From NCBI GenBank assembly GCA_964480635.1, contig CAYZQE010000089.1:1-9945 (forward strand): DNA of 9,945 bases, given 5' to 3'. The position numbers and the translations under genes were made by a program. Below the pieces are notes generated by a model, which did no database searches, had not been told where the DNA came from, and was given only the letters and a program-made list of their open reading frames with translations. Origin of the DNA: CAYZQE01 sp964480635 (lineage in GTDB: Bacteria; Pseudomonadota; Gammaproteobacteria; GCA-001735895). Below, piece after piece: positions 1-5,733 of this stretch; position 1 is the first letter of the stretch; each line of letters opens with the position of its first letter.

Positions 1-118
1 ATAGGGCTAAAGACTAGGATGGGTAAGGGTTTGTGGGGTTTTCTTTCTGGCACTATTTACCTATTGAGTATAAAGTGGTCAGAAACCTTATATTTCAACA
101 GATTACGTGAGTATTAGC

Positions 119-315
119 ATTTCTTTTCACTCACAAGACCGTGGAAGAGCCTTTTAAACGAGTTAAAAAACAAAAATGTTGATTTTTTATGGTGTGATGC
201 ACGCCAAACGGCAGTACCTTTTTATCAACGCTTTGGCCTTAATGTCGAAGGCACACTTTTTTATAAAGCCCAAATTCCTTATTATAAAATGTGCGTTTCT
301 TATAAGGTAAGCTGA
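119..315 (+). pseudogene. GNAT-family N-acetyltransferase remnant (C-terminal part, frameshifted)
   Basis: From about 145 to the TGA at 313-315 one frame reads KSLLNELK, then LWCDAR, AVPFYQRFG, NVEGTLF and PYYKM, the classic C-terminal half of a GNAT acetyltransferase (motif A helix, motif B strand, and the FY..lGF segment). The motif A loop that binds acetyl-CoA pyrophosphate is split: a second frame reads SQDRG at 131-145, and the reading passes into the KSLL frame at about 143-148, with roughly two residues of the usual RGxGxG loop missing. The KSLL frame has a TAG at 115-117, so it cannot be extended upstream as it stands. About 80-100 N-terminal residues of a normal GNAT protein cannot be recognised in positions 1-118. 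I read it as a decayed gene. A sequencing error is the alternative. The substrate is unknown. Confidence 0.6.
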
Positions 316-483
316 CTCCTGAGCCTTAATAATTCACCGCTATGGTCACGATATTAGGACACTGCTCAGGCATTTTTTATGCTTTCAGCACTCAAAATGA
401 GCCTTAACCCCAACATTCTTAACGGGCAAAAATAAAGGCATCAATTACTAATGAATATCTCACAATAATGTTAACGTTCGCCT

Positions 484-489
484 TATAAT
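484..489 (+). promoter_or_regulatory. Candidate -10 box upstream of the DsrE-like gene
   Basis: A perfect TATAAT hexamer lies 84 bases before the chosen ATG at 574. No good TTGACA-like -35 is found at 16-18 bp spacing (461-466 reads CACAAT), so the call rests on the -10 alone, in a generally AT-rich region. Confidence 0.3.
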
Positions 490-563
490 CACCCACTAAC
501 ACATCCGGTGCAGGCTTCTAGCTTTACCACATTTAGCATCATTAATATTTTAATCATACAAAC

Positions 564-567
564 AGGA
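564..567 (+). promoter_or_regulatory. Ribosome binding site that decides the start at 574
   Basis: AGGA followed by AAA lies 6 bases upstream of ATG 574. The longer reading from the ATG at 508 has no such site and would add 22 residues without family resemblance, so 574 is taken as the start. Confidence 0.65.
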
Positions 568-573
568 AAACAC

Positions 574-912
574 ATGAAAGTCGCTTATATTTTTTCAACA
601 CAAGGTCACTCAGTCTCATTTAAACTTGGTAAAATGATTTTACCCCAACTAGAAAATGATGCGCACGGTGTTGAAGTGGTCGGCATGTTCTTTTTTGAAG
701 ACAATAACTACGTCTTACAAAAAGGAAATCCTATTGGCGAAAGGCTTGCTGCCGTCGCCAAAGAAAAAGGCATGTTACTTATGGGCTGTGATCAATGCTG
801 TGAAGAGCGCGAAATTGAAGATGGCTTAGTCGATGGTGCGGTTATTGGCTGTTTCCCTAATCTTTACGGCGCGTTATCAGGCAATATGCCCGATCATATC
901 ATTACCCTTTAA
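574..912 (+). CDS. DsrE-family (DsrE/DsrF-like) small sulfur-related protein
   Basis: The 112-residue product starts MKVAYIFSTQGHS and shows the single-domain alpha/beta pattern of the DsrE fold: strand 1 at residues 2-8, a Gly/His/Ser turn, helix 16-28, and the GMFFF strand at 37-41 followed by an Asp/Asn-rich loop. DsrE-fold proteins are small soluble cytoplasmic proteins, often sulfur carriers acting through a cysteine. Here Cys72, Cys75 and Cys76 form a C-x-x-C-C cluster at the place where the active cysteine of such proteins usually lies, and Cys93 follows in an IGCFPNLYGAL segment. It resembles DsrE-related proteins that accompany sulfur-metabolism genes in other bacteria, but no dsr, sox or tus gene is present here, so the role is inferred only. 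The gene stands alone, with its own ribosome binding site and a downstream hairpin. The fold is fairly sure, the function is not. Confidence 0.7.
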   Translation: MKVAYIFSTQGHSVSFKLGKMILPQLENDAHGVEVVGMFFFEDNNYVLQKGNPIGERLAAVAKEKGMLLMGCDQCCEEREIEDGLVDGAVIGCFPNLYGALSGNMPDHIITL

Positions 913-917
913 TGATT

Positions 918-950
918 TAAGCACTGGATATACATTCTTCCCAGTGCTTA
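918..950. terminator. Stem-loop between the DsrE-like gene and the metA end
   Basis: TAAGCACTGG at 918-927 pairs perfectly with CCAGTGCTTA at 941-950, leaving a 13-base loop. It begins 5 bases after the TAA of the DsrE-like gene. There is no T tract on either side, so it may act as a transcript-end or stabilising hairpin instead of a classical intrinsic terminator. It could serve both convergent transcripts. Confidence 0.5.
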
Positions 951-978
951 CACCGTTTAAGGGAAATTATGAAGCTTA

Positions 979-1113
979 TTATTTGGCAACATAAACATTT
1001 GCATCAGGCTTATGCTCAATATCAACATCCAAAGTCTCTAAAGAAAACCCCATGATATTTACGTCATTATCAGATGCTGAAAGCGTCAAACTAGAACCAC
1101 AGTTTTTGAGCAT
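979..1113 (-). CDS. Short ORF in frame just downstream of metA, possible gene remnant
   Basis: Reading on the minus strand, the metA TGA (1117-1119) is followed by GTG and then an ATG at 1113 that opens 44 codons in the same frame, ending in TAA at 979-981. The product begins MLKNCGSSLTLSASDND and continues with a MGFSLETLDVDIEH segment. That segment faintly recalls the OsmC-type strand after its conserved helix, but the resemblance is too weak for a family call. No Shine-Dalgarno sequence is visible. It may be a small coupled gene, a remnant of a degraded gene, or the product of stop-codon readthrough of metA. It may also be chance. Confidence 0.25.
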   Translation of the reverse strand: MLKNCGSSLTLSASDNDVNIMGFSLETLDVDIEHKPDANVYVAK

Positions 1114-1116
1114 CAC

Positions 1117-2169
1117 TCATAAGTTTAAAGGGTTTTTACTATCAACCGTATCCATAAACTGTCGTTTACGATCATTATTGGTGACTTGATAAACCAAGCC
1201 GATCCAGCTGCCAATCACTTCTACCGCAGAGTCATGCCAAGTATTATCTAAATGCTCGGTAATGAGTGCATCTGGAAACTCAGCTTTTTGTTTGAGCGTT
1301 TCAACTCGGTAACGATACTCATTAAACAATGCCTGTTCAAACGACCCAAAATAGTTTTCGGGAAATGGTGGGTAGCTATCTAACTTACCTTGTTCATATA
1401 AAACGACTTCACGCTTATATTCTTTTAACAATGAAATCGTGTCGTATTCGGGGTGACCTTGAAAGAAGATGGTTTTAAATCCGTCTTCACTGGTCGCTAA
1501 ATGCACACAGCCACCATCGCCCGATACCAATGTCTTTAAACCCGCTTGTTTAAATTGCGCCATGTTGACTTCATTCCAACGCGAATGTGGCACATGAAAA
1601 CGCGTGTTAATGTCATTCACGAGTGGATGATTTCGGTCAACCACTGTGTGTGGAAATACACCCCACTTTTTAGCCTTTTGAGGCGCGCGTTTTTGCTGGT
1701 ATCTAAATTCTAAAACCGCATGCGTCGCTAAGCATGAACACAATGTTGATGTCACATATTCATGCGCCCAATCAACGACTTCAATTAATGGCTGCCAAAA
1801 CGCTTGGTTAGAAAGCTCTGCACCCACAACGTTTGCACCGGTAATAATTAAAGCATCTAACCCTTGGGCTTTAATTTGCTCAAAGGTTTCATAATACTCA
1901 TCAATGTGAGCTTGAGCTTTTTCATCACGCGGCAACGCATCTAGGGTAAACGGATGCACATAAAATTGTGCAATCGGATTACTTGCACCGATTAATCGAA
2001 AAAATTGCCTCTCTGTCGCTGCTAAGGCGGCATCAGGCATCATATTTAGCAAACCAATATGCAATTCACGAATATCTTGTGAGTGTGCTGTGTCTGGCGT
2101 TAATACGCGGATGCCATCTTGGCGTAAACGATCAAACGATGGTAATTGATTATGAGCGACTAAAGGCAT
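1117..2169 (-). CDS. metA: Homoserine O-acyltransferase, MetA (HTS) family
   Basis: The enzyme activates L-homoserine by transferring an acyl group from acyl-CoA, the first committed step of methionine synthesis, in the cytoplasm. The 350-residue product has the glutamine-amidotransferase-like fold of MetA. The nucleophile is Cys146 in the STLCSCLATH segment, aligned with Cys142 of E. coli MetA, and GHPEYD at 238-243 supplies the catalytic His239 and Glu241. PHSRWNEV and the IITGANV loop are also family features. It is about 40 residues longer than E. coli MetA (309), mostly at the C terminus after residue 270. At the position said to set succinyl versus acetyl preference (Gly111 in E. coli, Glu in acetyl-using forms), my hand alignment places Val115, so the acyl donor is uncertain. 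The ATG overlaps the stop of the upstream P-loop NTPase gene by one base (TAATG), which suggests translational coupling. Confidence 0.9.
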   Translation of the reverse strand: MPLVAHNQLPSFDRLRQDGIRVLTPDTAHSQDIRELHIGLLNMMPDAALAATERQFFRLIGASNPIAQFYVHPFTLDALPRDEKAQAHIDEYYETFEQIKAQGLDALIITGANVVGAELSNQAFWQPLIEVVDWAHEYVTSTLCSCLATHAVLEFRYQQKRAPQKAKKWGVFPHTVVDRNHPLVNDINTRFHVPHSRWNEVNMAQFKQAGLKTLVSGDGGCVHLATSEDGFKTIFFQGHPEYDTISLLKEYKREVVLYEQGKLDSYPPFPENYFGSFEQALFNEYRYRVETLKQKAEFPDALITEHLDNTWHDSAVEVIGSWIGLVYQVTNNDRKRQFMDTVDSKNPLNL

Positions 2170-3014
2170 TAGCTTTCTCGCTCTATAGCGCGTTCAACCA
2201 AGCCTAAAAACTGTTGTTCGTTTTTCACTTGCGACACTTCCTCAGACGTGACGGTATAACCGTGTTTAGCCATCGCTTCATAACGTGGAATACGCGACTT
2301 AAATAATTTAGGGAACACCCAGCGCGCGAAGTCGTCTGGGTCCATTTGTGCTGCATATTGCAGCCCGTTTTCAGCTAAATACAGCGCCAAGTATTCTTGT
2401 AAAAATTCAGGGCTGTAATATAACGGCTTTGGCGCTGACACCGCTCTTTTAATGAGTTTGGCTTCTTCTTTTTCATTAGTCACTTGAATGTATAAAATGA
2501 GCGTGTGCTCGGCTAAAAGCTCATTAATGCCGGGCTCATTTAAGTCACAAACACTGCCACCTAAGTCATTAATAAAATGCTGATAGCCATAAATGCTGTT
2601 CGCTTTTTCAATGAAGTGTGGCACATCATGCATGGTGGCAATTTCAGCGGTGCGAAACTCGGCTTGACGCTGAATGAAATCATCTAATGCCACGCCGCCC
2701 GCAGCTGGGTTGCCCAGCTTACCAATAAAGCTTGAAACAGGGCCAAGATCTTGAATTTTGATGTTGTTTTTTATCGATATCCAGTCATTTCGCAGCAGTT
2801 CGCTTAAAAATGGCACTTGCATGGCCTGCTTTTTAATCATGTCGATAATCGACTCGTCTAAATAACGCGTACCAATGCGATAATCACCCGAAAAGTGAAA
2901 CCATTGGTTCGCACGTAACATGTCAGATAAATATGATTTTCCAACACCCGACATGCCCACCAAGGTAATGCGTTTTTGTGACCATTGATTAAATGATTGT
3001 GGCGTAAATTTCAT
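2169..3014 (-). CDS. P-loop NTPase/kinase-like protein of unknown function, coupled to metA
   Basis: This 281-residue protein opens with a strand (RITLVG) and a Walker A motif GMSGVGKS at residues 20-27, the layout of small-molecule kinases such as shikimate kinase and other P-loop NTPases. A DYRIGTRYLDE segment follows at about 44-54, in the region that binds the acceptor in such kinases. Later parts include an INDLGGSVCDLNE stretch near 148-160, LILYIQV (a probable core beta strand) and a charged C-terminal region. A clear Walker B cannot be assigned with confidence. There is no signal peptide or membrane segment. I do not recognise a named family, and the substrate is unknown. It lies 91 bases after hemL on the same strand and runs directly into metA with a one-base overlap, so it is probably transcribed with metA. 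A role linked to homoserine or methionine is suggested by context only. Confidence 0.75.
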   Translation of the reverse strand: MKFTPQSFNQWSQKRITLVGMSGVGKSYLSDMLRANQWFHFSGDYRIGTRYLDESIIDMIKKQAMQVPFLSELLRNDWISIKNNIKIQDLGPVSSFIGKLGNPAAGGVALDDFIQRQAEFRTAEIATMHDVPHFIEKANSIYGYQHFINDLGGSVCDLNEPGINELLAEHTLILYIQVTNEKEEAKLIKRAVSAPKPLYYSPEFLQEYLALYLAENGLQYAAQMDPDDFARWVFPKLFKSRIPRYEAMAKHGYTVTSEEVSQVKNEQQFLGLVERAIERES

Positions 3015-3075
3015 AAATCGTCTCTAAGTACTCTTTTTAACTCTTCCAAATACTATGCCTATATCAGCATTAGTA

Positions 3076-3095
3076 CCTCTCCCTTGAGGGAGAGG
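3076..3095. repeat. GC-rich inverted repeat between hemL and the NTPase gene
   Basis: CCTCTCCC at 3076-3083 pairs perfectly with GGGAGAGG at 3088-3095 around a TTGA loop. It stands 10 bases after the hemL stop in an otherwise AT-rich gap. No T tract follows on the minus strand, so a strict intrinsic terminator is unlikely. It looks like a short dispersed intergenic palindrome that could attenuate readthrough from hemL into the NTPase-metA pair. Confidence 0.5.
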
Positions 3096-3105
3096 CTAAC
3101 AATAT

Positions 3106-4389
3106 CTATTTCATTTGACTAAAAGCGTGCTCTGCCTTATCAATAGTTTCTTGTAACAGTTCTTGAGTATGTGCCGACGACACAAAACCAGCCTCATACG
3201 CTGATGGTGCAAAGTTGACACCCGCTTTTAACATTAAATTAAAGAACTGCTTAAACTGCTCAATATTGCACTGGGTTGCTTGCTCAAAATTTTCTACCTT
3301 GTCGGCTTCGGTAAAAAATAAACCAAACATTGCACCAACCTTATTGGCCGTTAAAGCTATGCCATGTTTTTTAGCCGCGGCTAAAATACCATCCACTAAA
3401 AAATCGACTTTAGCACTTAGGTCCTCGTAAAAACCTGGCTGCGTTATTAAATCTAAGTTTTTTAACCCTGCCGTCATGGCAATGGGATTACCCGATAAGG
3501 TCCCTGCTTGGTACACCGGGCCAACAGGTGCTATATAATCCATAATGTCAGCTTTACCACCAAAAGCACCGACTGGCATACCGCCACCGATAACCTTGCC
3601 TAACGTTGTTAAATCGGCCTCGATACCATAATGCCCTTGCGCCCCTGTTAAACTCACGCGAAAACCAGTCATAACTTCGTCTAAAATTAACACGGCACCA
3701 TGTTTTGTGCATTGCTCACGCAAGGTTTCTAAAAACCCTGCTGCTGGTGGAATGCAATTCATATTGCCCGCAACTGGCTCGACAATGATGCAAGCAATCG
3801 AGTCACCATGTTGTGACATATACTCTTCTACCTGAGCTGCATTATTATATTCTAATGTAATCGTATGAGCGGCAAATGCAGCAGGGACACCCGGCGACGT
3901 TGGCACACCTAAAGTTAAAGCGCCAGAACCCGCTTTAACTAATAGCGAATCAGCATGACCGTGATAGCAACCTTCAAACTTAATAAAATTATCACGTTTG
4001 GTATAACCACGCGCCAAACGAATCGCACTCATGGTGGCCTCTGTGCCAGAACAGGTCATGCGAACCTTATCCATATTTGGCATGATGTTACAAATACGTT
4101 CCGCAAGTTCTACTTCTAAAGCCGTTGGCGCACCAAAGCTTAAACCATTATCACAAGCTTTTTTGACCGCTTCAATTATCTCAGGATGGGCATGACCACA
4201 AATCATTGGCCCCCAAGAGCCCACATAGTCAATGTAAGCTTTATCGTCAGCATCGTACAAGTACGCACCTTTAGCACGAGCGATAAAAACAGGGTCGCCA
4301 CCGACGCCATTAAAGGCGCGTACGGGCGAATTAACACCACCGGGAATAAATTGTTGGGCTTTTTGAAATAACGTTGAGGATGTTGGCAT
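3106..4389 (-). CDS. hemL: Glutamate-1-semialdehyde 2,1-aminomutase
   Basis: HemL is the PLP-dependent cytoplasmic enzyme that converts glutamate-1-semialdehyde to 5-aminolevulinate in the C5 route to heme. The 427-residue product has the normal family length and spans the whole fold type I architecture: the N-terminal PGGVNSPVRAF at 16-26, SGTEATMSAIRLAR at 114-127, the cofactor-contacting YHGHAD at 142-147, LDEVMTGFR at 236-244, the Schiff-base lysine Lys265 in TLGKVIGGGMPVGAFGG, and GTLSGNPIAMTAG. No key residue is missing. The ATG is preceded by AGGAAA (minus strand, 4396-4401) at suitable spacing. The gene probably leads a minus-strand unit that may continue into the NTPase and metA, with a palindrome in the 91-base gap. 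It is divergent from the cytochrome gene over a 242-base control region. Confidence 0.97.
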   Translation of the reverse strand: MPTSSTLFQKAQQFIPGGVNSPVRAFNGVGGDPVFIARAKGAYLYDADDKAYIDYVGSWGPMICGHAHPEIIEAVKKACDNGLSFGAPTALEVELAERICNIMPNMDKVRMTCSGTEATMSAIRLARGYTKRDNFIKFEGCYHGHADSLLVKAGSGALTLGVPTSPGVPAAFAAHTITLEYNNAAQVEEYMSQHGDSIACIIVEPVAGNMNCIPPAAGFLETLREQCTKHGAVLILDEVMTGFRVSLTGAQGHYGIEADLTTLGKVIGGGMPVGAFGGKADIMDYIAPVGPVYQAGTLSGNPIAMTAGLKNLDLITQPGFYEDLSAKVDFLVDGILAAAKKHGIALTANKVGAMFGLFFTEADKVENFEQATQCNIEQFKQFFNLMLKAGVNFAPSAYEAGFVSSAHTQELLQETIDKAEHAFSQMK

Positions 4390-4395
4390 AGTGCA

Positions 4396-4401
4396 TTTCC
4401 T
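4396..4401 (-). promoter_or_regulatory. Ribosome binding site of hemL
   Basis: On the minus strand AGGAAA lies 6 bases before the ATG at 4389-4387. It fixes this start, which also matches the usual N terminus of the family. Confidence 0.6.
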
Positions 4402-4431
4402 GTTAAAATGAATTGCGGACGAGTTTAAAAC

Positions 4432-4461
4432 AATTTAGCAAAATTCTCAGCGTTATCTCAA
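4432..4461 (-). promoter_or_regulatory. Candidate sigma70-type promoter of hemL
   Basis: On the minus strand TTGAGA (4461-4456, five of six to TTGACA) is followed after 18 bases by TAAATT (4437-4432, four of six to TATAAT). Transcription would start near 4425, giving a leader of about 36 bases that contains the AGGAAA ribosome binding site. Confidence 0.4.
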
Positions 4462-4510
4462 GCCTTATGAAAATTAAATAGGCTTAAAATAACAGCAACC
4501 ATATTTGCTT

Positions 4511-4535
4511 TTAACTTAAAGCTCAGTTAAGTTAA
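4511..4535. promoter_or_regulatory. Perfect 9-bp-arm dyad, candidate operator in the hemL/cytochrome divergent region
   Basis: TTAACTTAA at 4511-4519 and TTAAGTTAA at 4527-4535 are exact reverse complements separated by AGCTCAG. The 25-bp symmetry has two-turn spacing (half-site centres 16 bp apart), as expected for a dimeric regulator. It lies about 100 bp upstream of the ATG at 4632 and 75 bp upstream of the hemL -10/-35 pair. The regulator is unknown. A chance palindrome in AT-rich DNA is possible. Confidence 0.4.
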
Positions 4536-4551
4536 TATTAAGGTAAATGCC

Positions 4552-4557
4552 TATCAT
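4552..4557 (+). promoter_or_regulatory. Weak candidate -10 box of the cytochrome gene
   Basis: TATCAT matches the -10 consensus in five of six positions, 74 bases before the ATG. The -35 region is poor (TTAAGT at 19 bp spacing) and falls on the right arm of the dyad at 4511-4535. That would suit a regulator acting at this promoter, but the call is weak. Confidence 0.25.
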
Positions 4558-4631
4558 AACTGCCTAATTTTTAACCAGCAGCTCACATTGGTCGCACCAC
4601 AAATACACTAAAATCCTAAGGAAAAATACAC

Positions 4632-5030
4632 ATGAAAAAAATACTATTAGCATTGAGTCTCCCTATACTTTTAAGTGCCTGTGATAATAATGGGGAAAAC
4701 ACACCAAAAATAGATGCGGTAAACTTCAGCTCTTACACAAGCCTGACGTCTCTATACACTGGCAAAATCAAAACTACGGTCGACGCTAAATGCACTGCTT
4801 GTCATGTAAAAGGTAAAAAGGCGGGTAACACCAGCTTGTTATTTGTTAGCAATGATGACGTTCGCAATGTTGCTGCCTTACAAAACTTCATCACAACCAA
4901 AAGCGGTGATCGTTTAGTCAGTAAACCGATAGGTCGTAGACACGGCGGTGGGGCTCAAATCGCTTCTGGCGGTGTCGAGGCACAAGCATTAACAGAATTT
5001 GCATCACGTGTTGCCGCCAATTCTCAATGA
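4632..5030 (+). CDS. c-type cytochrome lipoprotein, single heme
   Basis: The 132-residue product starts with a type II signal peptide: Lys2-Lys3, a hydrophobic stretch, and the lipobox LLSAC with Cys17 as the predicted lipidated residue. Asp18 follows at +2, a residue that in E. coli-type sorting keeps lipoproteins in the inner membrane. The mature part carries one heme c site, Cys54-Thr-Ala-Cys57-His58, so it should sit on the periplasmic side as an electron-transfer protein. After residue 1 there is no methionine at all. The only other histidine is His104 in RRHGGGAQ, a motif seen in several small cytochrome-like domains, which makes His104 the obvious candidate sixth ligand. AAGGA at 4618-4622 supports the start. 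The gene is flanked by thiE and hemL on the other strand. Partner and exact role are unknown. Confidence 0.8.
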   Translation: MKKILLALSLPILLSACDNNGENTPKIDAVNFSSYTSLTSLYTGKIKTTVDAKCTACHVKGKKAGNTSLLFVSNDDVRNVAALQNFITTKSGDRLVSKPIGRRHGGGAQIASGGVEAQALTEFASRVAANSQ

Positions 5031-5045
5031 TATTAATTTTCCTTT

Positions 5046-5106
5046 GATAGCGCTCATTAGAGCATATTTGCTAAGCATCTAAGTCAATAAGCTATCTTTT
5101 TCTTTT
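5046..5106 (+). terminator. Possible terminator after the cytochrome gene
   Basis: GATAGC at 5046-5051 pairs with GCTATC at 5091-5096, and the latter runs straight into TTTTTCTTTT (5097-5106). The enclosed 39 bases include a small GCTC/GAGC hairpin (5052-5063), so the structure would be branched and unusually long. The T tract is good and the stem is short. Confidence 0.35.
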
Positions 5107-5109
5107 CAC

Positions 5110-5733
5110 TTAAAACAAGTCACAAAAATTTCTAGCGTTATTTTGAGTGTTTTTTACATTAAAAAGTGCGGATATGACCGCAGTCATATCCGCTCCCGCT
5201 TGAATAAGCGGCTGAGTATTGTTTAAAGTCAAACCACCAATACAACAAATAGGCAGCTTTAATTGTTTAGCTTGCTGGACTAGATCAATAGGCGCAATCG
5301 CTGCATTCGGTTTAGTAGGCGAGGCATAAAAAGCCCCGAAAGCAATATAACTAGCACCGTTGTCTTTTGCTCTTTGAGCGATAGACAAATCGTCATAACA
5401 ACTCACGCCAATCACTGATTTTAGCCCCAGTCGCTCTCTAACAAGAGCAAGCCCCTCATCATCCTTACCTAGATGAACGCCATCTGCACCTATTTTTAAA
5501 CACAAGTCTACATTGTCATTTATAATAAATAGCGCCTTATATTGATGGCAAAGCTCTTTTAAGCGGATTAAATCATCAATACTTTGTAAGCGTGGTTCGT
5601 GCTTATTACGATATTGCAATATCGCCATACCGCCTTTTAAGGCTTGCTCAACATGCTCGAATAACACAGCATTATCAAGCAGCATGTCTTGGCTAGTAAT
5701 GCCATATAAGCCTTTTAAACGATTACTCACCAT
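5110..5733 (-). CDS. thiE: Thiamine phosphate synthase
   Basis: ThiE joins hydroxymethylpyrimidine diphosphate to thiazole phosphate, giving thiamine phosphate and pyrophosphate, in the cytoplasm. The 207-residue TIM-barrel protein shows the family motifs in order: LQYRNK at 39-44 for pyrophosphate binding, IINDN at 70-74, GVHLGKDD at 85-92 with the Mg-binding Asp, GVSCYD at 109-114, GAFYASPTKPNA at 133-144, and IGGL at 165-168. The length is normal. The ATG at 5733 lies inside the end of thiD (11-bp overlap, ATGGTGAGTAA), so translation is probably coupled and the pair forms an operon. No strong Shine-Dalgarno sequence is seen before it, which fits coupling. Nothing is missing. Confidence 0.95.
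   Translation of the reverse strand: MVSNRLKGLYGITSQDMLLDNAVLFEHVEQALKGGMAILQYRNKHEPRLQSIDDLIRLKELCHQYKALFIINDNVDLCLKIGADGVHLGKDDEGLALVRERLGLKSVIGVSCYDDLSIAQRAKDNGASYIAFGAFYASPTKPNAAIAPIDLVQQAKQLKLPICCIGGLTLNNTQPLIQAGADMTAVISALFNVKNTQNNARNFCDLF

Larger units (their letters stand above)
316..573. other. Intergenic region, no gene recognised
   Basis: This 258-base gap lies between the GNAT remnant and the DsrE-like gene. No convincing ORF, tRNA or repeat is visible. The only signals I can point to are a TATAAT at 484-489 and the ribosome binding site of the next gene at 564-567. Confidence 0.5.

Noticed and set aside
19..117. Short + strand reading frame beginning MGKGLWGFLSG and ending at the TAG at 115-117.
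   Set aside because: No family resemblance and no ribosome binding site; it could be the tail of a gene that starts outside the window, but nothing supports that.
969..1055. 28-codon + strand ORF beginning MKLIIWQHKH.
   Set aside because: It has no clear Shine-Dalgarno sequence, is too short to judge, and is antisense to the small ORF after metA.
1968..2207. 79-codon + strand reading frame over the start of metA.
   Set aside because: It overlaps conserved metA and NTPase coding sequence on the other strand and shows no motif.
4445..4451. GCTGAGA on the minus strand upstream of hemL, resembling the core of a TPP riboswitch (thi box).
   Set aside because: The other conserved parts (GGGGTGC before it and the CTGATC-type element after it) are absent, and the gene downstream is hemL, not a thiamine gene.
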